NCBI GenBank assembly: GCA_039819085.1
Contig: JBCBSQ010000001.1
Span: forward strand, 124,001 to 188,000
Source: MED-G105 sp039819085
GTDB lineage: Bacteria > Pseudomonadota > Alphaproteobacteria > Caulobacterales > Parvularculaceae
Direction: 5' to 3'
Length of the DNA: 64,000 nt
Part shown: positions 27,659 through 36,447 of the stretch, piece after piece
Numbering within the stretch: position 1 is the stretch's first letter
Layout of the letters: every line of letters begins with the position of its first letter
Notes under the pieces: model-generated
Seen by the model: only the letters and a program-made list of their open reading frames with translations
Told to the model about the DNA's origin: nothing
Databases searched by the model: none
Translations under genes and position numbers: made by a program

Positions 27659-29023
27659 ATGACGTCAGCCGCCGAACAGTTCGCCCAGAACATCACGTTT
27701 TCTTCTTTCGCCAAGGCGGAAGAGCTGAAGAAGCGGCTCCTGTTCACGCTCGGCGCGCTCATCGTTTATCGACTTGGGACCTACATCCCGCTGCCGGGGG
27801 TCAATCCGGACGCGTTCGCCCAGGCCTTCCAGAGCCAGTCGGGCGGCCTTCTCGGCACGCTGAACATCTTCGCCGGCGGCGCCGTGGAGCGCATGGCGAT
27901 CTTCGCTCTCAACATCATGCCGTACATCTCGGCGTCGATCATCCTGCAGCTGATGACGGCGGTCATCCCGACGCTTGAAAAGCTGAAGAAGGAAGGCGAG
28001 CAGGGGCGGCGGCAGATCAACCAGTACACGCGCTATCTGACTGTCTTCCTTGCAACGCTGCAGGGCTACTTCATCGCGGTCAGTCTGCAGGCGAACAATG
28101 GCGGCGGGCTTCCCGTCGTCAATGATCCGGGACCGTTCTTTATCCTGACGACCACAGTGACGCTCGTCGGCGGCGTCATGTTTCTGCTGTGGCTTGGCGA
28201 GCAGATCACGGCGCGCGGCGTCGGCAACGGCGTGTCCTTGTTGATTTTCGCCGGCATTGTCGCGGAGCTGCCGCGCGCGGCGGCGGGTCTCTTCGCGCTC
28301 GGCCGCGGCGCTGGGCCGGCAGGCGCGTCCTTGCCGGGCGGCGCAGTGGTGATCGTCGCGGCGATCGCGCTCGCGCTGATTGTTTTTGTCGTCTTCATGG
28401 AGCGCTCACAGCGGCGGATCCTTGTTCAGTACCCACGCCGGCAGGTGGGCATGAAGATGACCCAGGGCGACAAGTCGCACTTGCCCTTGAAGCTCAATCC
28501 GTCGGGCGTCATTCCGCCGATCTTCGCCTCGTCGCTCCTGCTGTTGCCGGCGACGGCGGCCGGCGCCATCGGCAATGACTCGCCGGAATTTCTGCAGAAC
28601 CTGCAGATCTGGTTCAGCCCCGGCCGGCCGATGTATGTGGCGCTTTATGCGGCACTCATCATCGCGTTCACGTTCGTCTACACCTCGATTGTCTTCAACG
28701 TCGAAGACGTCGCCGACAATCTGAAGAAGTATGGCGGCTTCATTCAGGGCTATCGCCCAGGCGCGCGCACGGCGGAGTATCTCGACTTCGTGGTCACGCG
28801 GCTGACCTTCATCGGCGCAGGCTATCTGACCTTTGTCTGCATCCTGCCGGAGCTTCTGAAGATGGGCTACGGCCAGGCGATCCCCGTTTATATTGGCGGC
28901 ACGTCGCTGCTCATCGTCGTCTCAGTGACGCTCGACACGGTCGGCCAGATCCAAGGGCACTTGATCGCCCAGCAGTATGAAAGCCTCATCAAGAAGTCGA
29001 AGCTGCGCGGGAGCCGCTCATGA
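27659..29023 (+). CDS. secY: preprotein translocase subunit SecY
   Basis: The channel-forming subunit of the Sec translocon (454 residues, inner membrane), with ten hydrophobic segments. Recognisable are the plug region after TM1 (GTYIPLPGVNPDAF), NIMPYISASIILQLM in TM2, the cytoplasmic loop ERSQRRILVQYPRRQVG (about 244-260) and LPLKLNPSGVIPPIFASSL, and the C-terminal YESLIKKSKLRG. The stop overlaps the adk start (ATGA). The ribosome binding site is weak, so coupling with rplO is unclear given the 100-base gap. Confidence 0.98.
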   Translation: MTSAAEQFAQNITFSSFAKAEELKKRLLFTLGALIVYRLGTYIPLPGVNPDAFAQAFQSQSGGLLGTLNIFAGGAVERMAIFALNIMPYISASIILQLMTAVIPTLEKLKKEGEQGRRQINQYTRYLTVFLATLQGYFIAVSLQANNGGGLPVVNDPGPFFILTTTVTLVGGVMFLLWLGEQITARGVGNGVSLLIFAGIVAELPRAAAGLFALGRGAGPAGASLPGGAVVIVAAIALALIVFVVFMERSQRRILVQYPRRQVGMKMTQGDKSHLPLKLNPSGVIPPIFASSLLLLPATAAGAIGNDSPEFLQNLQIWFSPGRPMYVALYAALIIAFTFVYTSIVFNVEDVADNLKKYGGFIQGYRPGARTAEYLDFVVTRLTFIGAGYLTFVCILPELLKMGYGQAIPVYIGGTSLLIVVSVTLDTVGQIQGHLIAQQYESLIKKSKLRGSRS

Positions 29024-29613
29024 TCCTGATCCTTCTGGGACCGCCGGGCGCGGGCAAGGGCACGCAGGCGAAGCGCATCGTCGAGGAGCGCGGCATCCCG
29101 CAGCTTTCCACCGGCGACATGCTGCGCGCGGCGATCGCTTCGGGATCTGAGCTCGGCAATCGCTGTAAGGACATCATGGACCGCGGCGATCTCGTCTCGG
29201 ACGCCATTATCGAGGAAATCATCACTGAACGCGTCAAAGCGGACGATTGCGGCAAAGGCTTCATCCTTGACGGCGCGGTGCGGACGGTCGTTCAGGCGGA
29301 GATGATCGATCGCGTGCTTGAAGGGCTCGGGCGGCAGGTCGACGTGGTGATTGAACTGACGGTCGACGAGGAGGAGCTCGTCAAGCGGTTGAACGCGCGC
29401 GTTGCGGAAACGAAGGCGAAAGGCGAGGCGGTCCGCGCCGATGACAATGAAGAGACCTTCCGCAAGCGCCAGGCGGTCTATCGCGAGCAGACTGCGCCAC
29501 TGATCCCCTACTATGACGGGCAGGGGAAGCTGCGTCGGGTCGACGGCATGGGGTCCATCGATGGGGTCGCGAAGGCGATTTCGGACATTCTCGACGGCCT
29601 CGCCGAAAAATAG
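29020..29613 (+). CDS. adk: adenylate kinase with altered AMP-site motif
   Basis: Interconverts ATP + AMP and 2 ADP; 197 residues, the short-lid type. The P-loop GPPGAGKGTQAKRI (7-20), STGDMLRAAI (AMP site) and LVSDAIIEEI are normal. However the usual DGFPRT is DGAVRT: residues 86-87 are Ala-Val instead of Phe-Pro, while AMP-binding R88 is kept. The proline is very strongly conserved in the family and is known to matter for stability in E. coli. No frameshift is visible around it, so it looks like real substitutions. secY-adk order is the common one. Confidence 0.96.
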   Translation: MILILLGPPGAGKGTQAKRIVEERGIPQLSTGDMLRAAIASGSELGNRCKDIMDRGDLVSDAIIEEIITERVKADDCGKGFILDGAVRTVVQAEMIDRVLEGLGRQVDVVIELTVDEEELVKRLNARVAETKAKGEAVRADDNEETFRKRQAVYREQTAPLIPYYDGQGKLRRVDGMGSIDGVAKAISDILDGLAEK

Positions 29614-29645
29614 GCGGCGCGTTGGAAAAAGCGGGCCGGCAAGTG

Positions 29646-29675
29646 TTGACGGGCCTGCGACGGAGGCGCTATCAG
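29646..29675 (+). promoter_or_regulatory. candidate promoter of the alpha operon (rpsM)
   Basis: TTGACG (29646-29651), 18-base spacer, TATCAG (29670-29675), in the 278-base gap between adk and rpsM. The form resembles alphaproteobacterial ribosomal and tRNA promoters. It would give a leader of about 210 bases in front of rpsM, a place where S4-type autoregulation acts in enterobacteria; no pseudoknot was identified. Confidence 0.5.
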
Positions 29676-29891
29676 CGCGCTTTCGCGAATTCGAGGCGGT
29701 TTTTTGTCATCGTCGCGGGCTGGCCACATTGCGGCGAGGCCAAAGCGGTTTGAGGCGAGGGACCAGGCGTCGGCCATATTGGCGGGGCGCTGAAAGTGGT
29801 TTGGTGACGGCCGCTGGGGCGCTCAGCGCGGGCGGCGGTTCAGTGAAGAGATATCGCGGTCTGGCGCCGCGTCGAAACACGAGGTTGGACA

Positions 29892-30260
29892 ATGGCGCGG
29901 ATCGCCGGCGTGAACATTCCAGCGAATAAGCGAGTCGAGATCGCGCTTCGCTATATCCATGGCATCGGACCGTCCAAGGCGACCGAGATCTGCGAGAAGG
30001 TCGGCATTCCGCGAGAGCGGCGGGTGAACGAGCTCTCCGACGCCGAAGTCCTTCAGATTCGCGAAACGATTGACGCCGGCTACATGGTGGAAGGCGATCT
30101 CCGCCGCGAAGTCGCCGTCAATATAAAGCGCCTCATGGACATGGGCTGCTACAGGGGGCTTCGGCATCGCCGCGGCCTGCCCGTCCGCGGCCAGCGCACC
30201 CACACCAACGCGCGCACGCGCAAAGGGCCAGCGAAGCCGATCGCCGGCAAGAAGAAGTAA
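29892..30260 (+). CDS. rpsM: 30S ribosomal protein S13
   Basis: S13 (122 residues) bridges the 30S head to the 50S subunit and contacts P-site tRNA. MARIAGVNIPANKRVEIALR, IHGIGPSKATEIC (helix-hairpin-helix) and the basic tail RGLPVRGQRTHTNARTRKG are diagnostic. GAGGTTGG lies before the ATG. Confidence 0.98.
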   Translation: MARIAGVNIPANKRVEIALRYIHGIGPSKATEICEKVGIPRERRVNELSDAEVLQIRETIDAGYMVEGDLRREVAVNIKRLMDMGCYRGLRHRRGLPVRGQRTHTNARTRKGPAKPIAGKKK

Positions 30261-30272
30261 GGAAGCCGCGAG

Positions 30273-30668
30273 ATGGCGAAGCAGCAAGCCGCAGGGCGCG
30301 TTCGGCGCCGAGAGCGCAAGAACATTACGAGCGGCGTCGTCCACGTGAACGCGTCGTTCAATAACACCATGGTCACGATCACCGACGAGCAGGGCAATGC
30401 GATCTCCTGGTCCTCGGCCGGCGGTATGGGCTTCAAGGGCTCGCGCAAGTCGACGCCCTACGCCGCGCAGATGGCCGCTGAAGACGCCGCAAAGAAGGCG
30501 ATGGAGCATGGCCTCAAGACCGTGAACGTCGAAGTGCGCGGCCCCGGATCGGGCCGTGAGAGCGCGTTGAGAGCGCTTCAGTCTGTCGGCCTGACCGTGA
30601 ACATGATCCGCGATGTGACGCCGATCCCGCACAATGGCTGCAGGCCGCGCAAGCGTCGCCGCGTCTGA
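30273..30668 (+). CDS. rpsK: 30S ribosomal protein S11
   Basis: A platform protein (131 residues) near the E site. NITSGVVHVNASFNNTMVTI, SAGGMGFKGSRKSTPYAAQ and the C-terminal DVTPIPHNGCRPRKRRRV are strongly conserved. AAGGAAG precedes the ATG; 12 bases separate it from rpsM. Confidence 0.98.
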   Translation: MAKQQAAGRVRRRERKNITSGVVHVNASFNNTMVTITDEQGNAISWSSAGGMGFKGSRKSTPYAAQMAAEDAAKKAMEHGLKTVNVEVRGPGSGRESALRALQSVGLTVNMIRDVTPIPHNGCRPRKRRRV

Positions 30669-30792
30669 CGGTTGATCACGGCGCCCGATGCCCGGTGCGC
30701 GCAAGACCGTTTGGAGAAATGGAGCGAAGGCGCTGTCTTGACCGATCGTCGATGACCGCAGCCCGCCGCTGAATGGAGGCCCAAGTAGCCAT

Positions 30793-31809
30793 ATGACCGT
30801 CGTTGAAAAGAACTGGCAACAACTGATCCGTCCGACCAAGCTGGAAGTCAGCCCTGGCGCCGACCCGTCGCGGCGCGCGACTGTCGTCGCGCAACCGCTT
30901 GAGCGCGGCTTTGGCCTGACGCTCGGCAATGCGTTGCGTCGGGTTCTGTTGTCGTCGCTTCAGGGCGCGGCGGTCACCTCGATCCAGATCGACGGCGTCG
31001 TGCATGAGTTCTCGTCGATCCCGGGCGTGCGCGAGGATGTGACGGACATCGTCCTCAACGTGAAGCAGCTCTCGCTTCGCAGCCATGCGGACGGCCCCAA
31101 GCGCCTGGTCTTGAAGAAAACCGGGCCGGGCGTCGTGACGGCGGGCGATATCGAAGAGACGGCGTCAGTTGAAGTCCTCGATCCTTCCCAGGAGATCTGC
31201 CGTCTCGACGAGGGCGCTGAACTGCGGATCGAGTTCGTCGTTCAAGTGGGCAAGGGCTATGTGCCAGCCGATCGCAACCGTCCCGAAGACGCGCCGATCG
31301 GGCTCATCCCTGTCGACAGTCTCTTCTCGCCGGTGAAGCGCGTCGCCTATCGCGTTGAAAACACCCGCGAAGGTCAGGTGCTCGATTATGATCGCCTGAT
31401 CATGGACATCGAGACGGATGGATCGGTCAGCCCCGAGGACGCGGCGGCCTATGCGGCGCGCATCCTGCAGGACCAGCTCCAGATCTTCGTCAACTTTGAT
31501 GAGCCGAAGAAAGAGATGGGCGGCGATGAGCGCGAGGAACTGCCGTTCAACCCGGCGCTTCTGCGCAAGGTGGACGAGTTGGAGTTGTCCGTCCGTTCGG
31601 CGAACTGCCTGAAGAATGACAACATCGTCTATATCGGCGACCTGATCCAGAAGACGGAGGCGGAGATGCTCCGCACGCCGAACTTCGGCCGCAAATCGCT
31701 TAACGAGATCAAAGAGGTTCTTGCGGGCCTCGGCCTTCACCTCGGCATGGATGTGCCGGACTGGCCGCCGGACAATATCGAAGACCTCGCGAAGAAGTTC
31801 GACGAGTAG
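30793..31809 (+). CDS. rpoA: DNA-directed RNA polymerase subunit alpha
   Basis: Scaffold subunit of RNA polymerase (338 residues). The N-terminal assembly domain has LERGFGLTLGNALRRVLLSS, GVHEFSSIPGVREDV-like EFSSIPGVREDVTDI and the second subdomain to about residue 235. A linker leads to the DNA- and activator-binding C-terminal domain, with LELSVRSANCLKNDNI and the helix-hairpin-helix NFGRKSLNEIKEVL. GGAGG lies about 13 bases before the ATG, a wide spacing. Confidence 0.98.
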   Translation: MTVVEKNWQQLIRPTKLEVSPGADPSRRATVVAQPLERGFGLTLGNALRRVLLSSLQGAAVTSIQIDGVVHEFSSIPGVREDVTDIVLNVKQLSLRSHADGPKRLVLKKTGPGVVTAGDIEETASVEVLDPSQEICRLDEGAELRIEFVVQVGKGYVPADRNRPEDAPIGLIPVDSLFSPVKRVAYRVENTREGQVLDYDRLIMDIETDGSVSPEDAAAYAARILQDQLQIFVNFDEPKKEMGGDEREELPFNPALLRKVDELELSVRSANCLKNDNIVYIGDLIQKTEAEMLRTPNFGRKSLNEIKEVLAGLGLHLGMDVPDWPPDNIEDLAKKFDE

Positions 31810-31869
31810 GCATGAACGCGAAGGGCGGCGCGCTCCATTGAAGGAGGCGGGCTCTTATGGAGACGAAAA

Positions 31870-32313
31870 ATGCGCCACGGCCTTGCGCACCGCAAACTGA
31901 ACCGCACCCATGAGCATCGCAAAGCGATGTTCGCGAACATGACGGCGGCGCTCATCAAGCATGAGCAGATCACGACGACTTTGCCGAAAGCGAAAGAGCT
32001 GCGGCCGATCGTCGAGAAGCTCGTCACCATGGCGAAGAAGGCGCATGCGGATGATGGGCGCAAGCTTGCGCTGCGCCGTCTCGCCGCTTCGCGCATTCGC
32101 GACGAGGGCATGGCGAAGAAACTCTTCGATACGCTGGGGCCACGCTACGCCGAGCGCAATGGTGGCTATATCCGCATCATGAAGGCCGGCTTCCGCTATG
32201 GCGACAATGCGCCGATGGCGGTCATTGAGTTCGTCGACCGCGACGAGGACGCGAAAGGTCAGGATTCCGGCCCGACCATGTTCGATGAGGACGCGGAAGA
32301 CGACGAGGAATAG
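31870..32313 (+). CDS. rplQ: 50S ribosomal protein L17
   Basis: L17 (147 residues) is at the tunnel exit. MRHGLAHRKLNRTHEHRKAM is diagnostic. The core is followed by an acidic C-terminal tail (ending FDEDAEDDEE) absent from E. coli but common in alphaproteobacteria. GGAGACG precedes the ATG. It closes the alpha operon; no U-tract hairpin was seen in the 31 bases before the convergent gene. Confidence 0.97.
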   Translation: MRHGLAHRKLNRTHEHRKAMFANMTAALIKHEQITTTLPKAKELRPIVEKLVTMAKKAHADDGRKLALRRLAASRIRDEGMAKKLFDTLGPRYAERNGGYIRIMKAGFRYGDNAPMAVIEFVDRDEDAKGQDSGPTMFDEDAEDDEE

Positions 32314-32344
32314 GGCGCGCCACCGCCCCATTCGGCTGAGCCGG

Positions 32345-32749
32345 TTATTCTCTGGCCGGATAAATTCCCTCTAGGCAGATGATATAGTTCATTGCGAGGG
32401 TGTCGATTTCCGGGCCGCGGTTATCTTCCGCTTCCGGGACGTCAATCGTGTCTTTTCTTCCAAGACGGAAACGTCCGCCGGCTCCGATCGGCGCGCGATC
32501 GCGCAGGTCCGGGAGCTGGAACGACGTCCGTCCGTTTCCGCCATATGTCGTCCCGACAACTGAGAACATAGCGTCGTATTCACGGACTGGCAGAGACTGG
32601 CCGTGCGCGAAGGCCCAATTCCGCGGCGCAAAGGTGCCTGCAAACAGCCGCACCTCGCCAATCATGCATTCTTCGGACGCCGTCGCGGGCGCTGCGCCGA
32701 GGCTGGCGGCGAGCGCCAAGGCGACGCTGAATGGTTTGCTGAAACGCAT
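32345..32749 (-). CDS. exported phage-tail-collar domain protein
   Basis: A 134-residue protein with a signal peptide (positive start, hydrophobic 7-19, likely cut near ATAS, residues 22-25) followed by a phage tail collar domain. The family pattern is clear: GEVRLFAGTFAPRNWAFAHG, then LPVREYDAMFSVVGTTYGG and TSFQLPDLRDRAPIG. Such proteins form trimeric receptor-binding collars in phages; chromosomal single copies (microcystin-dependent-protein type) have no settled function. No other phage gene is nearby. The ATG is backed by GAGGAG six bases upstream; a start 13 codons earlier lacks this. It is convergent with rplQ. Confidence 0.8.
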   Translation of the reverse strand: MRFSKPFSVALALAASLGAAPATASEECMIGEVRLFAGTFAPRNWAFAHGQSLPVREYDAMFSVVGTTYGGNGRTSFQLPDLRDRAPIGAGGRFRLGRKDTIDVPEAEDNRGPEIDTLAMNYIICLEGIYPARE

Positions 32750-33160
32750 TGTCTTCTCCTCGTTGTAAGGCGCTTGGCGGCGCGTCATATCGGGTTTTCA
32801 AAACCTTGTGTTCATACTATGTTCCATGTTTCCGTGCAGAGGCAAAATGTGTTCGCAGCGGTGGAACCTTAGCTTGGCCCGACAGTTTCGGCTGATGAAC
32901 TCGCGTCTGGTCTGACGCCAGCGTATGCATAAAAGCGTCGGGAAGAATAAGCTTCGACACTACAGCGAGCATGAACACGAGACGCGTTTGGCAGGCGAGA
33001 AGCTTCTTCGCAAGATCGGTGCTTTCCTCGCGGCCTTGCGACGTTGCGGGATGCTTCCTTGAAGGCGCCGGACGGACTAAATGAAGGGCGGCGGGCGAAT
33101 GTCGAGCCGTATTGTACGGCGAAGAGTGTCGCTCGCGCTTGGCTCTTTCTTGGTGAGGGT
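32750..33160. other. 411-bp divergent region between the tail-collar gene and the HtrA gene
   Basis: It contains a perfect inverted repeat GGTTTT-C-AAAACC (32793-32805) about 45 bases upstream of the tail-collar start, which could be an operator. The stretch from 32810 to 32830 is AT-richer than its surroundings. No reliable gene or clear -35/-10 pair was found; an open frame from 33044 is just an upstream extension of the protease frame. Confidence 0.4.
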
Positions 33161-34618
33161 GTGAAGTTGAGCAAATCGGTCCTACTCGCCGCGATCGCTG
33201 GCGCTTTTGCGGTCGCGCTACCGACTGGCGTCGGCGCGCAAGCGCGCGCCGATGACGCCGACATCATGGGCGTGCGCCGAGCGGCGCCGTCCTCGATGGA
33301 CGATGTGCGAATGTCGTTCGCGCCAGTCGTTGACGCTGCGGCGCCTGCGGTCGTCAATATCTTCACTAAGCGCCGCGTTAATCGGTCCACGGGCGATCCG
33401 TTTTTTGATCGGTTCTTCGGTCTAGGCCCGCGCGAACAAAGCTCGCTTGGTTCCGGGGTCATTGTCAGCCCCGACGGGTTGATCGTCACGAACAACCACG
33501 TGATCGCCGAGATGACCGAGATCACGGTTGTGTTCGCTGACCGACGGGAGTTTACCGCAGAGGTGCTGCTGACCGATCCGAAGACGGATCTTGCGGTGTT
33601 GCGGATCGACGCCGGCGAGCCATTGCCGTTCCTTGAGTTCGCGAACTCCGACGCCGCTGAGGTGGGGGACATCGTTCTCGCGATCGGCAATCCGTTCGGG
33701 GTCGGACAAACCGTGACCAGCGGCATTGTCTCGGCGCTCGCGCGCACTGGCGTCGCCGCAGGGCGTCGGGCGGGCGGCGGCGGACGTGACTATCAGTTTT
33801 TCATTCAGACAGACGCCGCCATCAATCCCGGCAATTCCGGCGGCGCGCTCGTGGACGTCGATGGGAAGCTCCTCGGCGTGAACACCGCGATTTACTCCCG
33901 CTCAGGCGGGTCGAACGGCGTCGGCTTCGCGGTGCCGTCGAGCCTGGTGCGCCAGGTGATCGCCACCGCGACCGATGGCGGCAGCGTCCGGCGGCCCTGG
34001 GTCGGCGCGGCGACAGACAGCGTCGACGCCGCAGTCGCGTCGGCGTTGCGGCTCGACCGGCCCGTCGGCGCAATCGTCAATGAGGTGTATCCGGATGGTC
34101 CGCTTGCGCGCGCGGGCCTCAAGGCGGGGGATGTGGTCATTCGCCTCGCCGATGAAGAAATCTTCGACGCGGAGACCTTGAGGTACCGCGTTGGCGTTCA
34201 GGAAGTTGGCGAACGTGCGGAAATCGTTTTTATTCGGGACGGAAAGGAACGGCGCGGTCAAATGCGTTTCGAACTCGCGCCGGACACGCCCGCTGCGAAT
34301 GAGACGCGCCTTGCCGGCACGCACCCGCTCGCCGACGTGTCAGTGGCGAACATGTCGCCCCGCTTCAATGAGGACAATGGACTTGAGCCTCTGCGAAAGG
34401 GCGTTGTTGTGACCGCGGTTCCCCCGCGGTCTTTCGCCGGCCGCCGTCGGCTTCGACGGTCATACGGTATTGTCTCCGTCAATGGCGATAATGTGTCAAA
34501 TGTGAAGGAGCTGACGGACCTACTGTCTCGCAATCGTCGCAGGTGGAATATCGAGGTAGACGTCGGGGACCGGGTTGTAAATTGGTGTACGGACGAGCGT
34601 GGCCGGCGCTGCAGATGA
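33161..34618 (+). CDS. HtrA/Deg-family periplasmic serine protease
   Basis: A trypsin-like protease of envelope quality control, 485 residues from the GTG. That start is preferred because GGTGAGG lies just before it and it gives a clean signal peptide (KLSK, hydrophobic 7-20, cut after VGAQA near residue 28). The triad is intact: H113 (TNNHVI), D143 (TDLAVL) and S226 (GNSGGAL). GNPFGVGQTVTSGI forms the activation loop region. A PDZ domain follows (GAIVNEVYPDGPLARAGLKAGDVV, about 300-385), then a second PDZ-like region ending VNGDNVSNVKELTDLL. The C-terminus overlaps the rarA start by 20 bases. Confidence 0.92.
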   Translation: MKLSKSVLLAAIAGAFAVALPTGVGAQARADDADIMGVRRAAPSSMDDVRMSFAPVVDAAAPAVVNIFTKRRVNRSTGDPFFDRFFGLGPREQSSLGSGVIVSPDGLIVTNNHVIAEMTEITVVFADRREFTAEVLLTDPKTDLAVLRIDAGEPLPFLEFANSDAAEVGDIVLAIGNPFGVGQTVTSGIVSALARTGVAAGRRAGGGGRDYQFFIQTDAAINPGNSGGALVDVDGKLLGVNTAIYSRSGGSNGVGFAVPSSLVRQVIATATDGGSVRRPWVGAATDSVDAAVASALRLDRPVGAIVNEVYPDGPLARAGLKAGDVVIRLADEEIFDAETLRYRVGVQEVGERAEIVFIRDGKERRGQMRFELAPDTPAANETRLAGTHPLADVSVANMSPRFNEDNGLEPLRKGVVVTAVPPRSFAGRRRLRRSYGIVSVNGDNVSNVKELTDLLSRNRRRWNIEVDVGDRVVNWCTDERGRRCR

Positions 34619-36059
34619 CCCGCCGCTCGGAAGCGGCCCGGAACTTGATCTGTTCGGCGGTCCGCTCGCAGGCGCTGCGACCCGCGTAACAGGCCGCGCC
34701 GGAGCGGCGGCCCCGGATATGCCCGCCGGGGACGACGCGCCGCTCGCCGCGCGCTTGCGCCCCGCCGGTCTCGATCAGGTGGTTGGGCAGGGCCATCTCA
34801 TCGGTCCTGGCGGCGCGGTCGCGAAAATGATCGACGAAGGACGGTTGAGGTCTTTCGTGCTATGGGGACCGCCTGGCGTTGGCAAGACGACGATCGCGCG
34901 CGCGGCCGCCGCCGCCAGCGGCTATCAGTTTCGCGAATTGTCGGCGGTCTTCTCCGGGGTCGCCGACTTGCGCCGCGCATTCGACTGGGCGCGCAAGACC
35001 CGCGCCGCGGGCAACCGAGCGGTTTTGTTCGTAGACGAAATACACCGCTTCAATCGCGCGCAACAGGACGCCTTTCTTCCGCCGATCGAAACCGGCGATG
35101 CGGTCCTGATCGGCGCGACGACTGAGAACCCATCGTTCGAGCTGAACGGCGCGTTGCTGTCGCGCGCGGCGACTTTCGTCTTGAAACCGCTCCAATCGGA
35201 CGATCTGAAGACGCTCGCGCGCCGCGGCCTCGCCGCGCTCGGCAAGCGCCGGTTTGAGCTTGCGGAGGACGCTCTTGATCTCATCGCCGCTTACGCTGAC
35301 GGGGACGGGCGGCGTCTCTTGACGATGCTGGAGGAACTCAGCGCCGACGCCGAAGGCGTTCTTGACGCGGCCATGCTGAAAGAGGAGCTAACCCGCGCTG
35401 CGCCCCGGCACGATAAATCCGGTGACGGACATTATGACCTCGCGAGCGCGCTGCAGAAGTCCATCAGGGGCTCTGACGTGGACGCTGCGTTGTACTGGAC
35501 GGCGCGGCTGCTGAACGCTGGCGAAGCGCCGCGTTTCATCCTGCGCCGTCTGATGGTGACGGCGTCTGAGGACATTGGGAACGCGGACCCGGAGGCGTTG
35601 CAGCTGGCGGTCGCCGCGCGCGAAGCGTTTGACTTTCTCGGTCGTCCGGAAGGCGATATCGTGATTGGTCAGTTAGCGGCGTATCTCGCCGCCGCGCCGA
35701 AGTCCAACCGCGCCCATGTGGCGTTCAAGAAAGCGAAGGCGCTCGCTGAAGAAACGGCGGCTCTTGCGCCGCCGCCCCGAGCCGTCAACGCGCCCACCAG
35801 GCTGATGAAATCGCTGGGGCGGTCGGAAGGCTACGTTTATGATCATGACGCGCCGGATGCGTTCGCAGGACAGAGTTTTCTGCCATCGGAGCTTCAGCGG
35901 CCGGATTTCTATCACCCAAGGAATGTCGGCGCGGAAGCGGAGATGCGCGAACGAATGAAGGAATGGGCTCGGCGGCGCGGAGACGCGAACGGGGAAGATG
36001 GCGACCGCGCCGCGGGCGAAGATGGCGGTGAGAATTGCGATGAGCATGGCGCTGAGTGA
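34599..36059 (+). CDS. rarA: replication-associated recombination protein A (AAA+ ATPase)
   Basis: RarA/MgsA acts at stalled replication forks. The 486-residue protein has Walker A GPPGVGKTTIARAA (about 89-102), Walker B LFVDEIHRFNRAQQDAFLP, sensor 1 LIGATTENPSFELNGALLSR, and the C-terminal tetramerisation part with DIGNADPEALQLAVAA and YLAAAPKSNRAHVAF. The first 45 residues, before LAARLRPAGLDQVVGQGHL, are an Ala/Gly/Pro-rich extension, and the C-terminus ends in an acidic tail. A GTG start overlapping the protease gene is used here; an ATG at MPAGDDA (about residue 41) would remove most of the extension. Confidence 0.94.
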   Translation: MAGAADDPPLGSGPELDLFGGPLAGAATRVTGRAGAAAPDMPAGDDAPLAARLRPAGLDQVVGQGHLIGPGGAVAKMIDEGRLRSFVLWGPPGVGKTTIARAAAAASGYQFRELSAVFSGVADLRRAFDWARKTRAAGNRAVLFVDEIHRFNRAQQDAFLPPIETGDAVLIGATTENPSFELNGALLSRAATFVLKPLQSDDLKTLARRGLAALGKRRFELAEDALDLIAAYADGDGRRLLTMLEELSADAEGVLDAAMLKEELTRAAPRHDKSGDGHYDLASALQKSIRGSDVDAALYWTARLLNAGEAPRFILRRLMVTASEDIGNADPEALQLAVAAREAFDFLGRPEGDIVIGQLAAYLAAAPKSNRAHVAFKKAKALAEETAALAPPPRAVNAPTRLMKSLGRSEGYVYDHDAPDAFAGQSFLPSELQRPDFYHPRNVGAEAEMRERMKEWARRRGDANGEDGDRAAGEDGGENCDEHGAE

Positions 36060-36066
36060 GGTGAAA

Positions 36067-36447
36067 ATGGCGGTGGCCGTGGCGGCCGGCGGCGCTGTCG
36101 GGGCGCTTGCCCGCTACGGCGTTGCGCGCGCGGCGACGAGCCTTGGGGCGACCTGGCCGGCGGGCACATTCATCGCCAATGTTTCAGGATCTTTCCTAAT
36201 GGGCGTGCTCGTTGGGAGCCTTCTGTCGCGCCCGGAGGCCAACTTCGCGCGGGCGTTTCTCGCAGTCGGCTTTCTTGGCGCGTTTACGACGTTCTCAACC
36301 TTCTCGCTCGATGTCGTCAACCTGATCCGTGATCGGAGTATGATGGCTGGCGGGGTATATGCGCTCGGCTCCCTTATCGCGGGGGTGCTGGCGCTGATTG
36401 CGGGCGTTTGGGCCGGTCATGCGCTGATGCCGGGCGGTCGGTCATGA
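36067..36447 (+). CDS. crcB: fluoride channel CrcB/Fluc
   Basis: A small inner-membrane protein (126 residues, four hydrophobic helices) that works as a dual-topology dimer exporting fluoride. Signature segments are GGAVGALARYG, GTFIANVSGSFLMGVL (the N-x-x-G pattern of TM2) and GFLGAFTTFSTFSLD, which lines the pore with the conserved Phe and Ser/Thr track. GTGAGGTG lies before the chosen ATG; starts further up (to 35998) would overlap rarA. The stop overlaps the next start (ATGA). No fluoride riboswitch was seen upstream. Confidence 0.92.
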   Translation: MAVAVAAGGAVGALARYGVARAATSLGATWPAGTFIANVSGSFLMGVLVGSLLSRPEANFARAFLAVGFLGAFTTFSTFSLDVVNLIRDRSMMAGGVYALGSLIAGVLALIAGVWAGHALMPGGRS

